DNA from: Streptomyces showdoensis
Lineage (GTDB): Bacteria; Actinomycetota; Actinomycetes; Streptomycetales; Streptomycetaceae
NCBI RefSeq assembly: GCF_039535475.1
Contig: NZ_BAAAXG010000004.1
Coordinates: forward strand, 176,030-240,029
Length of the DNA stretch: 64,000 nucleotides
Reading direction: 5' to 3'
The notes under the pieces: generated by a model
What the model was told of the DNA's origin: nothing
The model's database searches: none
What the model saw: only the letters and a program-made list of their open reading frames with translations
Position numbers and translations under genes: made by a program
Shown here: positions 1 through 8,596 of the stretch, one piece after another
How the letters are laid out: the number at the start of each line of letters is the position of its first letter
How positions within the stretch are numbered: the stretch's first letter is position 1

Positions 1-12
1 GCTGGAGGCCGC

Positions 13-1164
13 ATGCGCGTCCTGTTCGTGACCTCTCCCGGCCTCGGCCACCTCTTTCCGACCATCCCCCTCGCCCAGGCCTTCCGCGCCGCCGGACACC
101 GGGTCCGGTACGCCACCGGCGGGCTCAGCCTGGCCGCCGCCGAGGCGGGGTTCGACGTCGTCGACGTCACGCCCGGCCTCGACTACCTGCCGGTCTACCT
201 GCCCCAGGAGCCCGGGGCCGACGGCGCCCCGGTGGACCACCCGATGTTCGCCGAGGACCCCGACGACGCCGAACTCGCCACCCTCTTCGCCCGGGTCTCC
301 GGGGTCATGGTGGACGGCGCCCTCGCCGCGGCCCGGCACTGGTCGCCCGACCTCGTCGTCGCCCCGCCCCTCCAGGGCGCCGGCCGGCTGGTCGCCGCCG
401 CGCTCCGGGTGCCCCTGATCGAGCCCCGGCTCGGCTCGTACGACAGCGGCGCCCGCCTGCGCACCCTGCTCCGCGCCGGAATGGAGCCGCACTGGGACCG
501 CCACGGCGTCACCGGCGAACCCGCGGAGACCGTGCCCCTGACCACCCTCCCCGACAGCCTCACCGCCCTGCTCCCCGAGGACCGCCGCACGCCCCTCGCC
601 CGGCCGCTGCGCCACGTCCCCTACAACGGCGGGTCCGTGCTCCCCGCGTGGCTGGCCGAACCCCCGCGGCTGCCGCGCGTCGCCGTCACCCTCGGCACCA
701 TCGAGGCCCAGTGGGGCGGACTCGCGATCCTGGAACCCCTCATGGAGGCGGCCCGGGGCGTCGACGCCGAGTTCGTGGTCACCCTCGGCGGCGGCGACCC
801 CGCGCTGCTAGGCGACGCCCCGCCCAACGTCCGCCTCGTCGACTGGGCCCCGCTCGACCTCCTCCTGCACAGCTGCGACGCGATCATCCACCACGGAGGC
901 AGCGGCACCATGCTCACGGCCGCCGCCGCCGGACTCCCGCAGTGCGTCATCCCGCGCGGCTCCTACCAGCAGACCGGGGCGGACCTGCTGCCCGCCCGCG
1001 GCATCGGGATCGTGGCCGAGGCCGGGACCCTCGGCGCCGCCCAGTGCCGCAGCCTGCTCGGCGACGAGGCGCTCCGCGAGAACGCCCGGCAGGTCAGGGA
1101 CGAACTGCGCGCGATGCCCACGCCCGCCGAGACGGCCGCCCGGCTCGTCGCAGCCGTCGGGTGA
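13..1164 (+). CDS. GT1-family glycosyltransferase (natural product sugar transfer)
   Basis: A 383-residue GT-B fold glycosyltransferase expected to move an NDP-deoxysugar onto the polyketide aglycone or onto a previous sugar in the cytoplasm. It opens with MRVLFVTSPGLGHLFP, the usual acceptor-side start of this family. Near residues 295-300 it has the donor-binding motif IIHHGGSGT followed by AAAGLPQCVIP. The ATG is preceded by GGAGG at bases 4-8, which supports the start. It opens a tight same-strand run of five genes (GT, dioxygenase, P450-like, GT, oxygenase), 35 bp ahead of the next gene. It lacks the AWALRAAGHEVR stretch of the other GTs here and is more divergent from them. Donor and acceptor cannot be read from sequence. 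Confidence 0.9.
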   Translation: MRVLFVTSPGLGHLFPTIPLAQAFRAAGHRVRYATGGLSLAAAEAGFDVVDVTPGLDYLPVYLPQEPGADGAPVDHPMFAEDPDDAELATLFARVSGVMVDGALAAARHWSPDLVVAPPLQGAGRLVAAALRVPLIEPRLGSYDSGARLRTLLRAGMEPHWDRHGVTGEPAETVPLTTLPDSLTALLPEDRRTPLARPLRHVPYNGGSVLPAWLAEPPRLPRVAVTLGTIEAQWGGLAILEPLMEAARGVDAEFVVTLGGGDPALLGDAPPNVRLVDWAPLDLLLHSCDAIIHHGGSGTMLTAAAAGLPQCVIPRGSYQQTGADLLPARGIGIVAEAGTLGAAQCRSLLGDEALRENARQVRDELRAMPTPAETAARLVAAVG

Positions 1165-1199
1165 AGCGCACTCCCACACGAGCGAGGGAAGACGAACAG

Positions 1200-2009
1200 A
1201 TGCTGACGACCGCCTGTCTGACGGAGCAGGGCCACCCCGACGAGGAGGCCCTCCGCCACTACCGCGACCAGGGCTTCGTCCACTTCCGGGCGGTGCTCTC
1301 CGCCGAGGAGGTGGCCGACTACCGCGCCGCCGCCGAGGAACTCCTCGACAAGGAGGGCCCCGAGACCTGGGGCGCCTCCGAGGCGGAGACCCAGGTCCAC
1401 TACGTGGAGGCCGCCTGGCGCAAGCACCCCGCGCTGCGCCGTCTGGCCCTCCACCCCGTGGTGACCCGGGCCGCCGAACTCCTGGCCGGCGGGCCGCTGC
1501 GCCTCTACGGCACCGACGTCCTCAAGAAGGAACCCCACGTCCACCTGCCCACCGTCGTCCACGACGACGAACCGGGCCTGCCGCTCGCCGGGCTGACCCG
1601 CACCCTCACCGTGTGGATCCCCCTCGTGGACGTGCCCGCCGACCGGGGCTCCCTGATCTACGTCCCCGGCTCGCACCGCCGCCCGCCGGAGCACCGCCAG
1701 GTCCATCTGGCCGGCTTCCAGGACTACCGGCCGATGGAGGAGGTCTGGCCGGACTTCCCGTTCAGCCCCAGGACGGCCGTCCCCATGCGCGCCGGCGACA
1801 TCGTCTTCCACGACTTCCGCACCGTCCACATGGCGGGGGTCAACACGGACGGCGAACGCCGACTCGCCTTCGCCGCCGTCTACATGGACTCCGACGCCAC
1901 CTACCGCCCCGGCGTCCAGGACCATCCGGTCGCCCATCTGCGGCCGGGCGCCCCGGTCGACGGCGAACTGTTCCCCCTCATCGCCCCCGGACCCGGAGCC
2001 GAGGCGTGA
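1200..2009 (+). CDS. PhyH-family Fe(II)/2-oxoglutarate-dependent dioxygenase
   Basis: A 269-residue phytanoyl-CoA dioxygenase (PhyH) family protein. The iron triad is visible as H121-D-D123 (VVHDDEP) and H210 (FRTVHMAG), with R220/R221 placed to bind 2-oxoglutarate (GERRLAF). Family members in aromatic polyketide clusters, such as SnoK and SnoN of nogalamycin, carry out C-H oxidation, cyclisation or epimerisation at the sugar-aglycone junction. A similar tailoring role is inferred here. The ATG follows an AGGGAAGACGAAC leader. The 3' end overlaps the next gene by GTGA, so the two are probably translationally coupled. The exact substrate is unknown. Confidence 0.85.
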   Translation: MLTTACLTEQGHPDEEALRHYRDQGFVHFRAVLSAEEVADYRAAAEELLDKEGPETWGASEAETQVHYVEAAWRKHPALRRLALHPVVTRAAELLAGGPLRLYGTDVLKKEPHVHLPTVVHDDEPGLPLAGLTRTLTVWIPLVDVPADRGSLIYVPGSHRRPPEHRQVHLAGFQDYRPMEEVWPDFPFSPRTAVPMRAGDIVFHDFRTVHMAGVNTDGERRLAFAAVYMDSDATYRPGVQDHPVAHLRPGAPVDGELFPLIAPGPGAEA

Positions 2010-3082
2010 GCACGGACCCGGCAGCCCCGACGGCCCTTACGGCCCCGGAGGACGGGGTGGACGGGGCGGACCGCGTCGACCCGGCGGAGCTCGCGGAGCT
2101 CGGGGAACGGCTCCAGCGCGCGTACGGGACGCTGTGGCTGCACCGGCTGAAGGGCGACCCGTACGCCGCCCTCCTCTGCGACGTCGACGAGGACCCGGGC
2201 CCGCTGAAGGAGCGCGTCCGCGCAGCCGGACCCCTGTGGCGCTCCGGCCCCGGCCCCTGGGTCACCGCCGACCCGGCCGTAGGCGCCGCCCTGCTCGCCC
2301 ACCCCGGGACCGGGCACGAGCCCCTCCTCCCCGGCGAGCCCGCCCGGCCGTCCACGGCCCCCCTGCCCGTCCCCGACCTCGGCCCGCTGTGCGCCCGCCT
2401 GCTCGACGCGGCCGGAGCCGAGTTCGACCTGGTCGCCGACGTCGCCGAACCCCTGGCGGCGGGCGCCCTCGCCCGGGCCTGCGCCGTCCCGGAGGACGAG
2501 CACGGACGCTTCGCCGAGGCCCTCGCCGACTGCGGGACCGCCCTGGACGCGGTCGTGTGCCCGCAACGGCTCGCGACCGCCCGGCGCACCGGCCCCGCCC
2601 TCGACGTGCTGCGCTCCCTCCTCGGCGCCGCCCCCGGCGCGCCGGACCCGGCCGCGGTCGTGGCCGGCGCGCGTACCGGCGCCGACCTCGTCGCCCGCAC
2701 CGTCCTCGGCGCCCGGCTGCCCCTGCCCGCCGGCCGGGCGGCCGCCACGGTCGACCGGGCCCTCGACACCGGGCCGCCGGTGCGGATCGCCCCGCTCGTG
2801 GCCCACGCCGACATCGAGCTCGCGGGCGCCCGGATCGCGGCCGGCGAGCGGCTCGCGGTCCTGCTCGACGACGGCCCCGAGCCTCCCGTGCTCCGGGCCA
2901 CGGCCCCGCTCCGGCGCGCGATGGCGGAGAGCCTCCTCGCGGCCCTGGCGGACCGGTACACCGGACTGAGCCCCACCGCCCCGGCGGTACGCCGCCCCCG
3001 GGCACCGCTGACCCGGGGCCCCGCCCGGGTCCCCCTGCGGGCGACCGCCGCCCCGGGCGCGAGGAGGACGGGAGAACGATGA
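2006..3082 (+). CDS. P450-like glycosyltransferase-activating protein (heme-less), short form
   Basis: A 358-residue protein of cytochrome P450 ancestry resembling the auxiliary partners EryCII, DesVIII, AknT and DnrQ, which stabilise and activate a partner glycosyltransferase. The N-terminal half keeps the family feel (LKGDPYAALLCDVDEDPGPL, then WVTADPAVGAALLAHP). The C-terminal half is eroded: there is no FGxGxHxCxG heme loop, no ExxR helix and no cysteine ligand, so it cannot be a working P450. Its GTG start overlaps the dioxygenase stop (GTGA). Its stop overlaps the ATG of the next glycosyltransferase (ATGA), the classic activator-GT gene order. It is therefore assigned as the helper of the GT at 3079. 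Confidence 0.8.
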   Translation: MSTDPAAPTALTAPEDGVDGADRVDPAELAELGERLQRAYGTLWLHRLKGDPYAALLCDVDEDPGPLKERVRAAGPLWRSGPGPWVTADPAVGAALLAHPGTGHEPLLPGEPARPSTAPLPVPDLGPLCARLLDAAGAEFDLVADVAEPLAAGALARACAVPEDEHGRFAEALADCGTALDAVVCPQRLATARRTGPALDVLRSLLGAAPGAPDPAAVVAGARTGADLVARTVLGARLPLPAGRAAATVDRALDTGPPVRIAPLVAHADIELAGARIAAGERLAVLLDDGPEPPVLRATAPLRRAMAESLLAALADRYTGLSPTAPAVRRPRAPLTRGPARVPLRATAAPGARRTGER

Positions 3083-4393
3083 GGGTCCTGTTCAGCTCCC
3101 TGGAGGGCAGCCACTTCCAGCTGCTCGCCCCCCCTGGCCTGGGCCCTGCGCACCGCGGGGCACGAGGTGCGCGCCGCCTGCGTCCCGGGCGTGGTCGAGA
3201 CGGTCACCCGGACGGGCATCACGGCCGTCCCGCTGGACAGCCCGCCCTGGTACGAAGGGCTGGAGGACTTCCACAAGGAGGCCATCGCCCACTTCGGCAC
3301 GGCCGACCAGGACCCCGACCGGGCCCCCGACGCCGGAACGGACCCGGACCGGGAGGGCGGCTGGGCGGACCAGCTCGGCTACGAGAGCGTCATCGTCCCC
3401 GCCCTCAACTCCCGCCTCAACTCCGACCGGTTGATCGACGAACTGGTCGCCTTCGCCCGCCACTGGCGGCCCGACCTGGTCATCTGGGAGACGCTCTGCC
3501 TGGCCGGACCCGTCGCGGCGCTCACCGTCGGCGCCGCGCACGCCCGCCTGGTCTCCGGACCGGAACTCGCCATGCAGCTCGGCACCCGACGGTCCTTCCT
3601 GCGGCTCGCCGCCGAACAGCCGCCCGAGCACCGCGAGGACCCCACCGCGGAATGGATCGACCGGACGCTGGAACGCCTCGGCGCCGGAGCCCGCTTCGAC
3701 GAGTCGGTGCTCACCGGGCAGTGGACCGTCGACACCCGCCCCGCGAGCCTGCGCGAGGACCTGGGCCTGACCGTCGTGCCCGCCCGCTACATCCCGTACA
3801 ACGGGCGCTCGGCGGTGCCCCGCTGGCTCCGCGAACCGCCCGCGCGGCCCCGGGTCTGCGTCACCCTCGGCGTGAGCATCGACAGCGGCTACGGCCTCTG
3901 GGACCTCGACACCGTCCTCGTCGGCATGCTGGACGCCCTCGCCGGGCTGGACGTCGAGGTCGTCGCCGCCCTCTCCGAACGGCAGCGCGCCCACCTGCCG
4001 CCGCTCCCCGACACCGTCCGGGTCGTGGACCACGTGCCGATGCACGACCTGCTGCCGACCTGCGCGGCCGTCGTCCACCACGGCGGCTACCAGACCAAGG
4101 CCACCGCGGAGTTCCACGGCGTGCCCCAGGTCCTCCTCACCGGCTGGGAGTGGGTCACCGAATCCATGGGCGCCGCCTACGAGAAGCAGGGCAACCTCCT
4201 CTCCCTGCCGCTGCGGGAGTTCACCCCCGACCGCTTCCGCGAGAAGGTCGCGACGGTGCTGGGGGACCCGTCGTACGCCGCGCACGCCCGGCGGCTGCGG
4301 CGGGAGACCGAGGAGATGCCGACGCCCAACGAGGCCGTCGCCGCCATCGAGCGGCTCACGGCCCTGCACCGGAAGGAACGGCGAGGAACATGA
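3079..4393 (+). CDS. GT1-family glycosyltransferase with an apparent +1 frameshift near its 5' end
   Basis: With one C removed from the seven-C run at 3128-3134 this reads as a continuous 437-residue glycosyltransferase: MRVLFSSLEGSHFQLLAP, then LAWALRTAGHEVRAACVPG, matching the sister GTs of this cluster. As given, the ATG frame runs off after about 18 residues, and the rest (from a GTG at 3167 to 4393) lies in the neighbouring frame. The donor site is VVHHGGYQTKATAEFHGVPQ and the inner motif IPYNGRSAVPRWLREPP is intact. It overlaps the P450-like gene by ATGA and the next gene by ATGA, so its intended limits are clear. Either a sequencing error or a recent inactivation explains the shift. 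It is the likely client of the P450-like partner just upstream. Confidence 0.8.
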
Positions 4394-5367
4394 GGCTCAC
4401 GGAGATCCTGGCGGAGCTGGAACGCTACCTGGACGACGACGCCCCCCAGGTGAGCCTCCCCCCGGCGGCCTTCACCTCACCGGAGCTGTGGGAGGCGGAA
4501 CGGGAGCTGGTCCTCGCCCGGTCCTGGCTGCTCGCCGCCCACGCGGACCAACTGGCCGGGCCCGGCGCGAGCGTGACCCTCGCGCCGGCCGGCCGGCCCG
4601 TCACGGTGACCCGGGAGCCGGACGGCACCCTGCGCGCCCGGTCCGCCCTCGGCCCGCACCGGCCGACTCCGGCGGTGGAGGAGTGGCGGGGCCTCGTCTT
4701 CCTCAACCCCGACGGGACCGCCGAGCCGCTGGCACCGCACCTGCGGCGGACCGGCGAGGAACTCACGGCCTACCGGCTGTCCGAGATGACACAGGTCGCC
4801 TCCTGGACCGAGGAGTGGCGGTGCAATTGGAAGATCGCCGTGCAGAACGCCCACGAGAACTACCACGCCATGGGGCTCCATCCCACCACGGTGGCCCTGA
4901 TCACCCCGCCCGGCGGCGCCATGGAGGTCCGGACCGAGACCCGCTGGGTCACCCGGCTGCTCAGCCCGTTCCGTGAACCCCTCGCCGCCACGGCGCTGCC
5001 GCTCGACGCGGACCAGCGGGCGACCATGTACAACTGCGCGGTCTTCCCCTGCGGCAGCCTCGCCGCCTTCGGCGACTCCGTCGTCTGGATCACGATGATC
5101 CCGCTGGCCGTCGACCGGGTCGAGGTCCGCGGCGGGGTGCTCATGCACCCCGCCGCCCTGGCCGGTCTGGACCAGGATGCCCTCGACGAACAGTTCGCCG
5201 AGCTCGCGGCGGGTGCCGAGGTGGTCAACCGGGAGGACCGCGTCGGCATGGAGGCGGTCCAGCGGGTGGCCGGCTCCCGCTTCGCCGCACGCGGGCACCT
5301 CTCGCCGAAGGAACCCGGGGTGACGGCCTTCTACCGCGCCCTCGCCCGGTCCCTCACGGCCCCCTGA
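4390..5367 (+). CDS. Rieske-type oxygenase catalytic subunit lacking the Rieske [2Fe-2S] ligands
   Basis: A 325-residue relative of aromatic-ring-hydroxylating dioxygenase alpha subunits. The catalytic domain is intact: NWKIAVQNAHENYHAMGLHP gives the E156-x2-H159-x4-H164 iron signature, and D283 in VNREDRVGMEAVQ fits the third ligand. In the N-terminal Rieske domain the usual CPHRG is SALGPHRP (G88 for Cys), and the segment that should carry CPYHGW is absent, as the chain passes directly to VEEWRGLVFLNPDG. No cysteine-histidine pairs for an iron-sulfur cluster remain. It overlaps the upstream GT by ATGA. It may use an outside electron donor or have a non-oxygenase role; the substrate is unknown. 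Confidence 0.8.
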   Translation: MRLTEILAELERYLDDDAPQVSLPPAAFTSPELWEAERELVLARSWLLAAHADQLAGPGASVTLAPAGRPVTVTREPDGTLRARSALGPHRPTPAVEEWRGLVFLNPDGTAEPLAPHLRRTGEELTAYRLSEMTQVASWTEEWRCNWKIAVQNAHENYHAMGLHPTTVALITPPGGAMEVRTETRWVTRLLSPFREPLAATALPLDADQRATMYNCAVFPCGSLAAFGDSVVWITMIPLAVDRVEVRGGVLMHPAALAGLDQDALDEQFAELAAGAEVVNREDRVGMEAVQRVAGSRFAARGHLSPKEPGVTAFYRALARSLTAP

Positions 5368-5375
5368 CCCCTCGC

Positions 5376-5678
5376 TCAGCCGGCTTCCCGCTCGAACGCC
5401 GTCGGGTCGAACCCGCCGACCTCCGCCAGGGGGATCACCTCGAAGCGGAGGTGCGGGCTGAGCGGGTTCCCGTACAGCAGCGTGTTCAACTCCTCGTGCG
5501 AGGCGACCTCGTAGATCAGCAGACCGCCCGAGGCGCCGACCCTGATCCAGTTGTGCCGGATGATCCCCTTGTCCACCAACCCCCGGATGTACCCGAAGCC
5601 TTCGGGCAGCCGCCGCCTGAACTCGTCGGCGGGGATACCGGTCGGGGACTGGGTCGCCAGCACGGCGAACAGCGCCAT
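5376..5678 (-). CDS. Muconolactone-isomerase-like small protein
   Basis: A 100-residue alpha/beta protein of the muconolactone delta-isomerase type (ferredoxin-like fold). The terminal YGNPLSPHLRFEVIPL is typical of the family, as is the opening MALFAVLATQSPTGIP. The ATG is preceded by TTGGAGG at good spacing. It converges with the oxygenase gene, with only 8 bp between stops, and is divergent from rfbD. Members of this family appear in polyketide clusters with no proven role; a cyclase, isomerase or monooxygenase function on a polyketide intermediate is possible. The family call is fairly safe, the function is not. Confidence 0.65.
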   Translation of the reverse strand: MALFAVLATQSPTGIPADEFRRRLPEGFGYIRGLVDKGIIRHNWIRVGASGGLLIYEVASHEELNTLLYGNPLSPHLRFEVIPLAEVGGFDPTAFEREAG

Positions 5679-5815
5679 CGTGCCTCCAAGGTCGTGGATG
5701 TCCGAGGCCCCGAGTGTCGGACGCGGCGGTCACCGACGGCTCGACGGCCGCTGGACGGGCAGCCGTCGGACAGGGGGCCGCACACCGATCACCGACCCCG
5801 GAGAAGGAGTTCCCG

Positions 5816-6757
5816 ATGAGATGGCTGGTCACCGGAGCCGGCGGGCTCCTCGGGCACGAGGTGACGGCCGCCCTGGCCGCCGAAGGAGCCGACGCGGTCG
5901 GCCTGGACCGGCGCGCCCTCGACGTCACCGACCCCGACGCCCTCGCCGCCGCCTTCACCCGGCACCGCCCCGGCCTCGTGGTCAACTGCGCGGCCTACAC
6001 GGCCGTGGAGGCGGCCGAGGACGAGGAGGAGCGGGCGCTCCTCGTCAACGGGGACGGCCCCCGGCACCTGGCGGCCCTCTGCGCCCGGCACGGCACCCGG
6101 CTGCTGCACCTCTCCACCGACTACGTCTTCCCGGGCGACGCCGACACCCCGTACTCCGAGGACCACCCGACGGACCCCCGCAACGCCTACGGGCGCAGCA
6201 AACGCGCGGGCGAACGGGCCGTCCTGGAGCTGCTGCCCGACCGGGGCGCCGTGGTGCGCACCGCGTGGCTGCACGGGCGGCACGGGCCGAACTTCGTCCG
6301 CACGATGACCGGGCGCGCGCGGGGCGAGGGGCCCGTGGACGTGGTCGCCGACCAGGTGGGGCAGCCGACCTGGGCGGCGGACGTGGCCCGGCTCCTGCTC
6401 GCCCTCGGGCGTACGCCGGGCGCGCGTGGGGTCTTCCACGCCACCAACGCGGGCCGGGCCACCTGGTACGAGCTGGCCCGCGAGGTGTTCCGGCTCGTCG
6501 GAGCCGACCCCGGCCGGGTGCGCCCGGTGTCCGGTGCGGCGTTCGGCGGACGCGCGCCCCGGCCCCCGTACACCGTGCTGGGCCACGCCCGCTGGCAGGA
6601 GGCCGGCATCCCGCCGCCCCGGCCGTGGCGCGAGGCACTGGGCGAGGCGCTGCGGGAGGCGACGGGGGAGCGGGGAGCGGGGGGCTCAGGCGTCCCAGGC
6701 GCTCCGCCGGTGCCGCCGGGTCAGCCCCTCCAGGACGGGGACCAGTTCGGCGGGTGA
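5816..6757 (+). CDS. rfbD: dTDP-4-dehydrorhamnose reductase-like sugar 4-ketoreductase
   Basis: A 313-residue RmlD/StrL-type short-chain dehydrogenase. It starts MRWLVTGAGGLLGHEVT (NAD(P)-binding TGAGGLLG), has the catalytic region LSTDYVFPGD and YGRSKRAGE (Tyr-x3-Lys), and CAAYTAVEAAEDEEE, a strongly conserved stretch of the family. The role is reduction of the 4-keto group of an NDP-6-deoxyhexose. A GAGAAGGAG site sits 8 nt before the ATG. About 28 extra C-terminal residues (GAGGSGVPGAPP onward) lie over the 3' end of the opposite-strand glycosyltransferase, a 72-bp tail-to-tail overlap. It could supply an L-rhamnose-like sugar or serve the 2-deoxysugars. Confidence 0.85.
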   Translation: MRWLVTGAGGLLGHEVTAALAAEGADAVGLDRRALDVTDPDALAAAFTRHRPGLVVNCAAYTAVEAAEDEEERALLVNGDGPRHLAALCARHGTRLLHLSTDYVFPGDADTPYSEDHPTDPRNAYGRSKRAGERAVLELLPDRGAVVRTAWLHGRHGPNFVRTMTGRARGEGPVDVVADQVGQPTWAADVARLLLALGRTPGARGVFHATNAGRATWYELAREVFRLVGADPGRVRPVSGAAFGGRAPRPPYTVLGHARWQEAGIPPPRPWREALGEALREATGERGAGGSGVPGAPPVPPGQPLQDGDQFGG

Positions 6758-7996
6758 CGGCATGCCCGCGATCTCGTCCCTGAGCCGCGCCGCGTTCCGC
6801 GCGTACGAGGGTTCGCGCAGCACCCGGGTCACCAGTCCGCGCAGCTCCTCAGGGGTCAGCGGACCCGGGCCGGAGGGGCGCAGACCGGCGCCCGAGCGGA
6901 CGACCAGGTCCGCCCTCGGGTGGAGGTCCCACAGGTCGTTGGGGACGACGATCTGCGGGACGCCGTGCACCAGCGCGTTCTGGGAGGTGCCGAACCCGCC
7001 CTGGTGCACGATCGCGGAGCAGGACGGCAACAGCGCGTCGAGCGGGACGAAGTCCACCGCCCGTACGTTGGCGGGCAGTCGGCCGGTCTCGGCCAGCTGG
7101 CCCGCGTCGAGGGTCGCGACGACCTCCGCGTCCAGTTCGGCGAGCGCCTCCAGCAGGACCGGGACGGAGGCCTGCTCGCCGCCCATCACCTCGCGGAACG
7201 AGAGCCCGAGGGTGAGACAGATCCGGGGCCGGGAGGGCGGCTCGCGCAGCCAGTCGGGCAGCGTGGCCCGCCCGTTGTACGGGACGTGCCGCACCGGGAC
7301 CCAGGGCAGGTCCGTGGGGGTGCGCAGCGGGGCGGGGGCGGGGTCGAGGGTCCACTGGCCGGTGACCAGGTCCTCGGAGAAGCCGCCGCCGTGGCGGGCC
7401 GCGGTCCACTGCAGCCACTCGGCGAGCGGGTCCTCGCGCAGCGCCCGCGGCCGGGCGGCGAGCGAGGCGCGGTGGTGCCGGCGCATGGTGCCGACGAGGT
7501 CGAGGCCGTAGAGCAGGCGCGCGTGCGCCGCCCCGCAGGCCCGGGCAGCGATGGAGCCGCCCATCATGAGGGTGTCCCAGACCACCAGGTCGGGTCGCCA
7601 GCGACGGGTCAGCGCGACCAGGTCGTCGACGGTCTCCTCGGCGGAGAAGTTCTGGAAGATGGACGAGGTCATGACGGTGAACAGGCCGTCGAGGAAGGCG
7701 GGGGTCAGCCGCTCCGGACGGTCCTCCGTCATCCGCATCAGCGCCTGGGCGTCGGGCGGGTCCGCGAGACGTTCGGCGGCCTTCTCCTGCCGCCGCCGCA
7801 GCTCCTCGACGGACTCGTCCTGGGCCAGCCGGGGCCCCACCGGGACGGCGGGGAGCCCCGCCGCGGTGATGGCCTCCACGAGGTCCGGCTGACTGGCGAC
7901 ACGCACCTCGTGGCCGGCGGCGCGCAGGGCCCAGGCCAACGGGACCTGGACGAAGAAGTGGGGTGTGGCGGCCAGGGTCACAAACAGCACTCGCAT
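6686..7996 (-). CDS. GT1-family glycosyltransferase (AknS/SnogE type)
   Basis: A 436-residue glycosyltransferase similar to deoxysugar transferases of anthracycline clusters. It begins MRVLFVTLAATPHFFVQVPLAW, has AWALRAAGHEVRVASQPD, the inner motif VPYNGRATLPDWLREPPSRP and the donor site AIVHQGGFGTSQNALVHGVPQ. The HQGG in place of HHGG is a small deviation. There is no ribosome binding site; the ATG lies 7 nt behind a TAGCCT -10 box with SARP-like heptamers upstream, which indicates a leaderless transcript. It is the last gene of the leftward GT block and overlaps rfbD tail to tail. Donor and acceptor are not predictable. Confidence 0.9.
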   Translation of the reverse strand: MRVLFVTLAATPHFFVQVPLAWALRAAGHEVRVASQPDLVEAITAAGLPAVPVGPRLAQDESVEELRRRQEKAAERLADPPDAQALMRMTEDRPERLTPAFLDGLFTVMTSSIFQNFSAEETVDDLVALTRRWRPDLVVWDTLMMGGSIAARACGAAHARLLYGLDLVGTMRRHHRASLAARPRALREDPLAEWLQWTAARHGGGFSEDLVTGQWTLDPAPAPLRTPTDLPWVPVRHVPYNGRATLPDWLREPPSRPRICLTLGLSFREVMGGEQASVPVLLEALAELDAEVVATLDAGQLAETGRLPANVRAVDFVPLDALLPSCSAIVHQGGFGTSQNALVHGVPQIVVPNDLWDLHPRADLVVRSGAGLRPSGPGPLTPEELRGLVTRVLREPSYARNAARLRDEIAGMPSPAELVPVLEGLTRRHRRSAWDA

Positions 7997-8003
7997 GGCG
8001 GCG

Positions 8004-8036
8004 AGGCTAGGAAGCGGACCTCGAAGCCGCCTCGAC
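8004..8036 (-). promoter_or_regulatory. SARP-type promoter for the GT at 6686-7996 (leaderless)
   Basis: Reading the minus strand: GTCGAGG (8036-8030), 4 nt, TTCGAGG (8025-8019), 9 nt, TAGCCT (8009-8004), 7 nt, then ATG at 7996. Direct heptamers with an 11-bp period just upstream of a -10 box are the known binding layout of SARP activators such as DnrI and ActII-ORF4. The same layout recurs at 10892-10924 and 23104-23136. That a SARP binds here is inference. Confidence 0.7.
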
Positions 8037-8109
8037 GCGCGCGCGAGCGGATCCGCGACCGGCTCGCGAGGCGCGATCGAGCCCGTCTCGACCCGCCGTC
8101 GAGCCCTTC

Positions 8110-8547
8110 TCAGGGGCCGGGCAGCCAGGCCTCGTCGTCGGTCGCGTGGGCCAGGACGCGCTGCAGCAGCTCGCGCAGGGTCTCGACCTCGTCCGCGTCG
8201 AGGTCGCCGAGCAGCTCCGTCTCCACCCGCTCCAACGGCCCGTCGATCCGGGTGAGCAGATAGCGCGCGGTGTCGGTGATCTCCAGCCGGCGCGAGCGGT
8301 CGTCGGCGCCCGGCCGGCGGCGCACGTGGCCGGCCTCGGCGAGGTCGTTCACCAGCTGGTGCACGGACTGCCGGGCGACGCCGAGCTGCCGGGCGAGCTC
8401 CGCCATGGTCAGCTCGGGTTCGAGCGAGAGCTGGGTCAGCAGACCGTACTGACGGACCGTCAAGTCGTAGTCCTGCAGGCGCTCGTCGACCCGGCGCGTG
8501 GCCACCGTGCTCGCCACGGCCAAGAGATAGGGGATGTGTGTCCGCAA
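8110..8547 (-). CDS. MarR-family transcriptional regulator
   Basis: A 145-residue winged-helix regulator. The recognition region is MAELARQLGVARQSVHQLV, followed by the wing with VRRRPGADDRSRRLEIT, where the D-x-R-S/R-R is typical of MarR proteins. A TGA lies directly upstream in frame (TGA ACC TTG), so TTG at 8547 is the first possible start. It is preceded by GAGGTGA at proper spacing. It sits between two glycosyltransferase genes on the same strand. Such regulators usually bind small phenolic or antibiotic ligands and control efflux or biosynthesis, so the end product or an intermediate may be its ligand (inference). Candidate operators are the dyad at 18027-18044 or sites near its own gene. 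Confidence 0.85.
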   Translation of the reverse strand: MRTHIPYLLAVASTVATRRVDERLQDYDLTVRQYGLLTQLSLEPELTMAELARQLGVARQSVHQLVNDLAEAGHVRRRPGADDRSRRLEITDTARYLLTRIDGPLERVETELLGDLDADEVETLRELLQRVLAHATDDEAWLPGP

Positions 8548-8596
8548 GGTTCACCTCGACCGGGAGACGCGTGATCTTCTCTCCTCCGACGGTATG

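Noticed and set aside
2006..3082. Functional cytochrome P450
   Set aside because: No heme-binding cysteine loop and no ExxR motif; the gene order with a GT points to a helper protein instead. The same applies to 23144-24499.
2134..5367. 1077-codon plus-strand open frame
   Set aside because: Only its last third is a real gene (4390-5367). The rest is a shadow of the P450-like and GT genes in another frame.
5698..5760. Inverted repeat GTCCGA...TCGGAC between the isomerase-like gene and rfbD
   Set aside because: Only 6 bp with an 11-bp spacer, common by chance at this base composition; no matching copy elsewhere.
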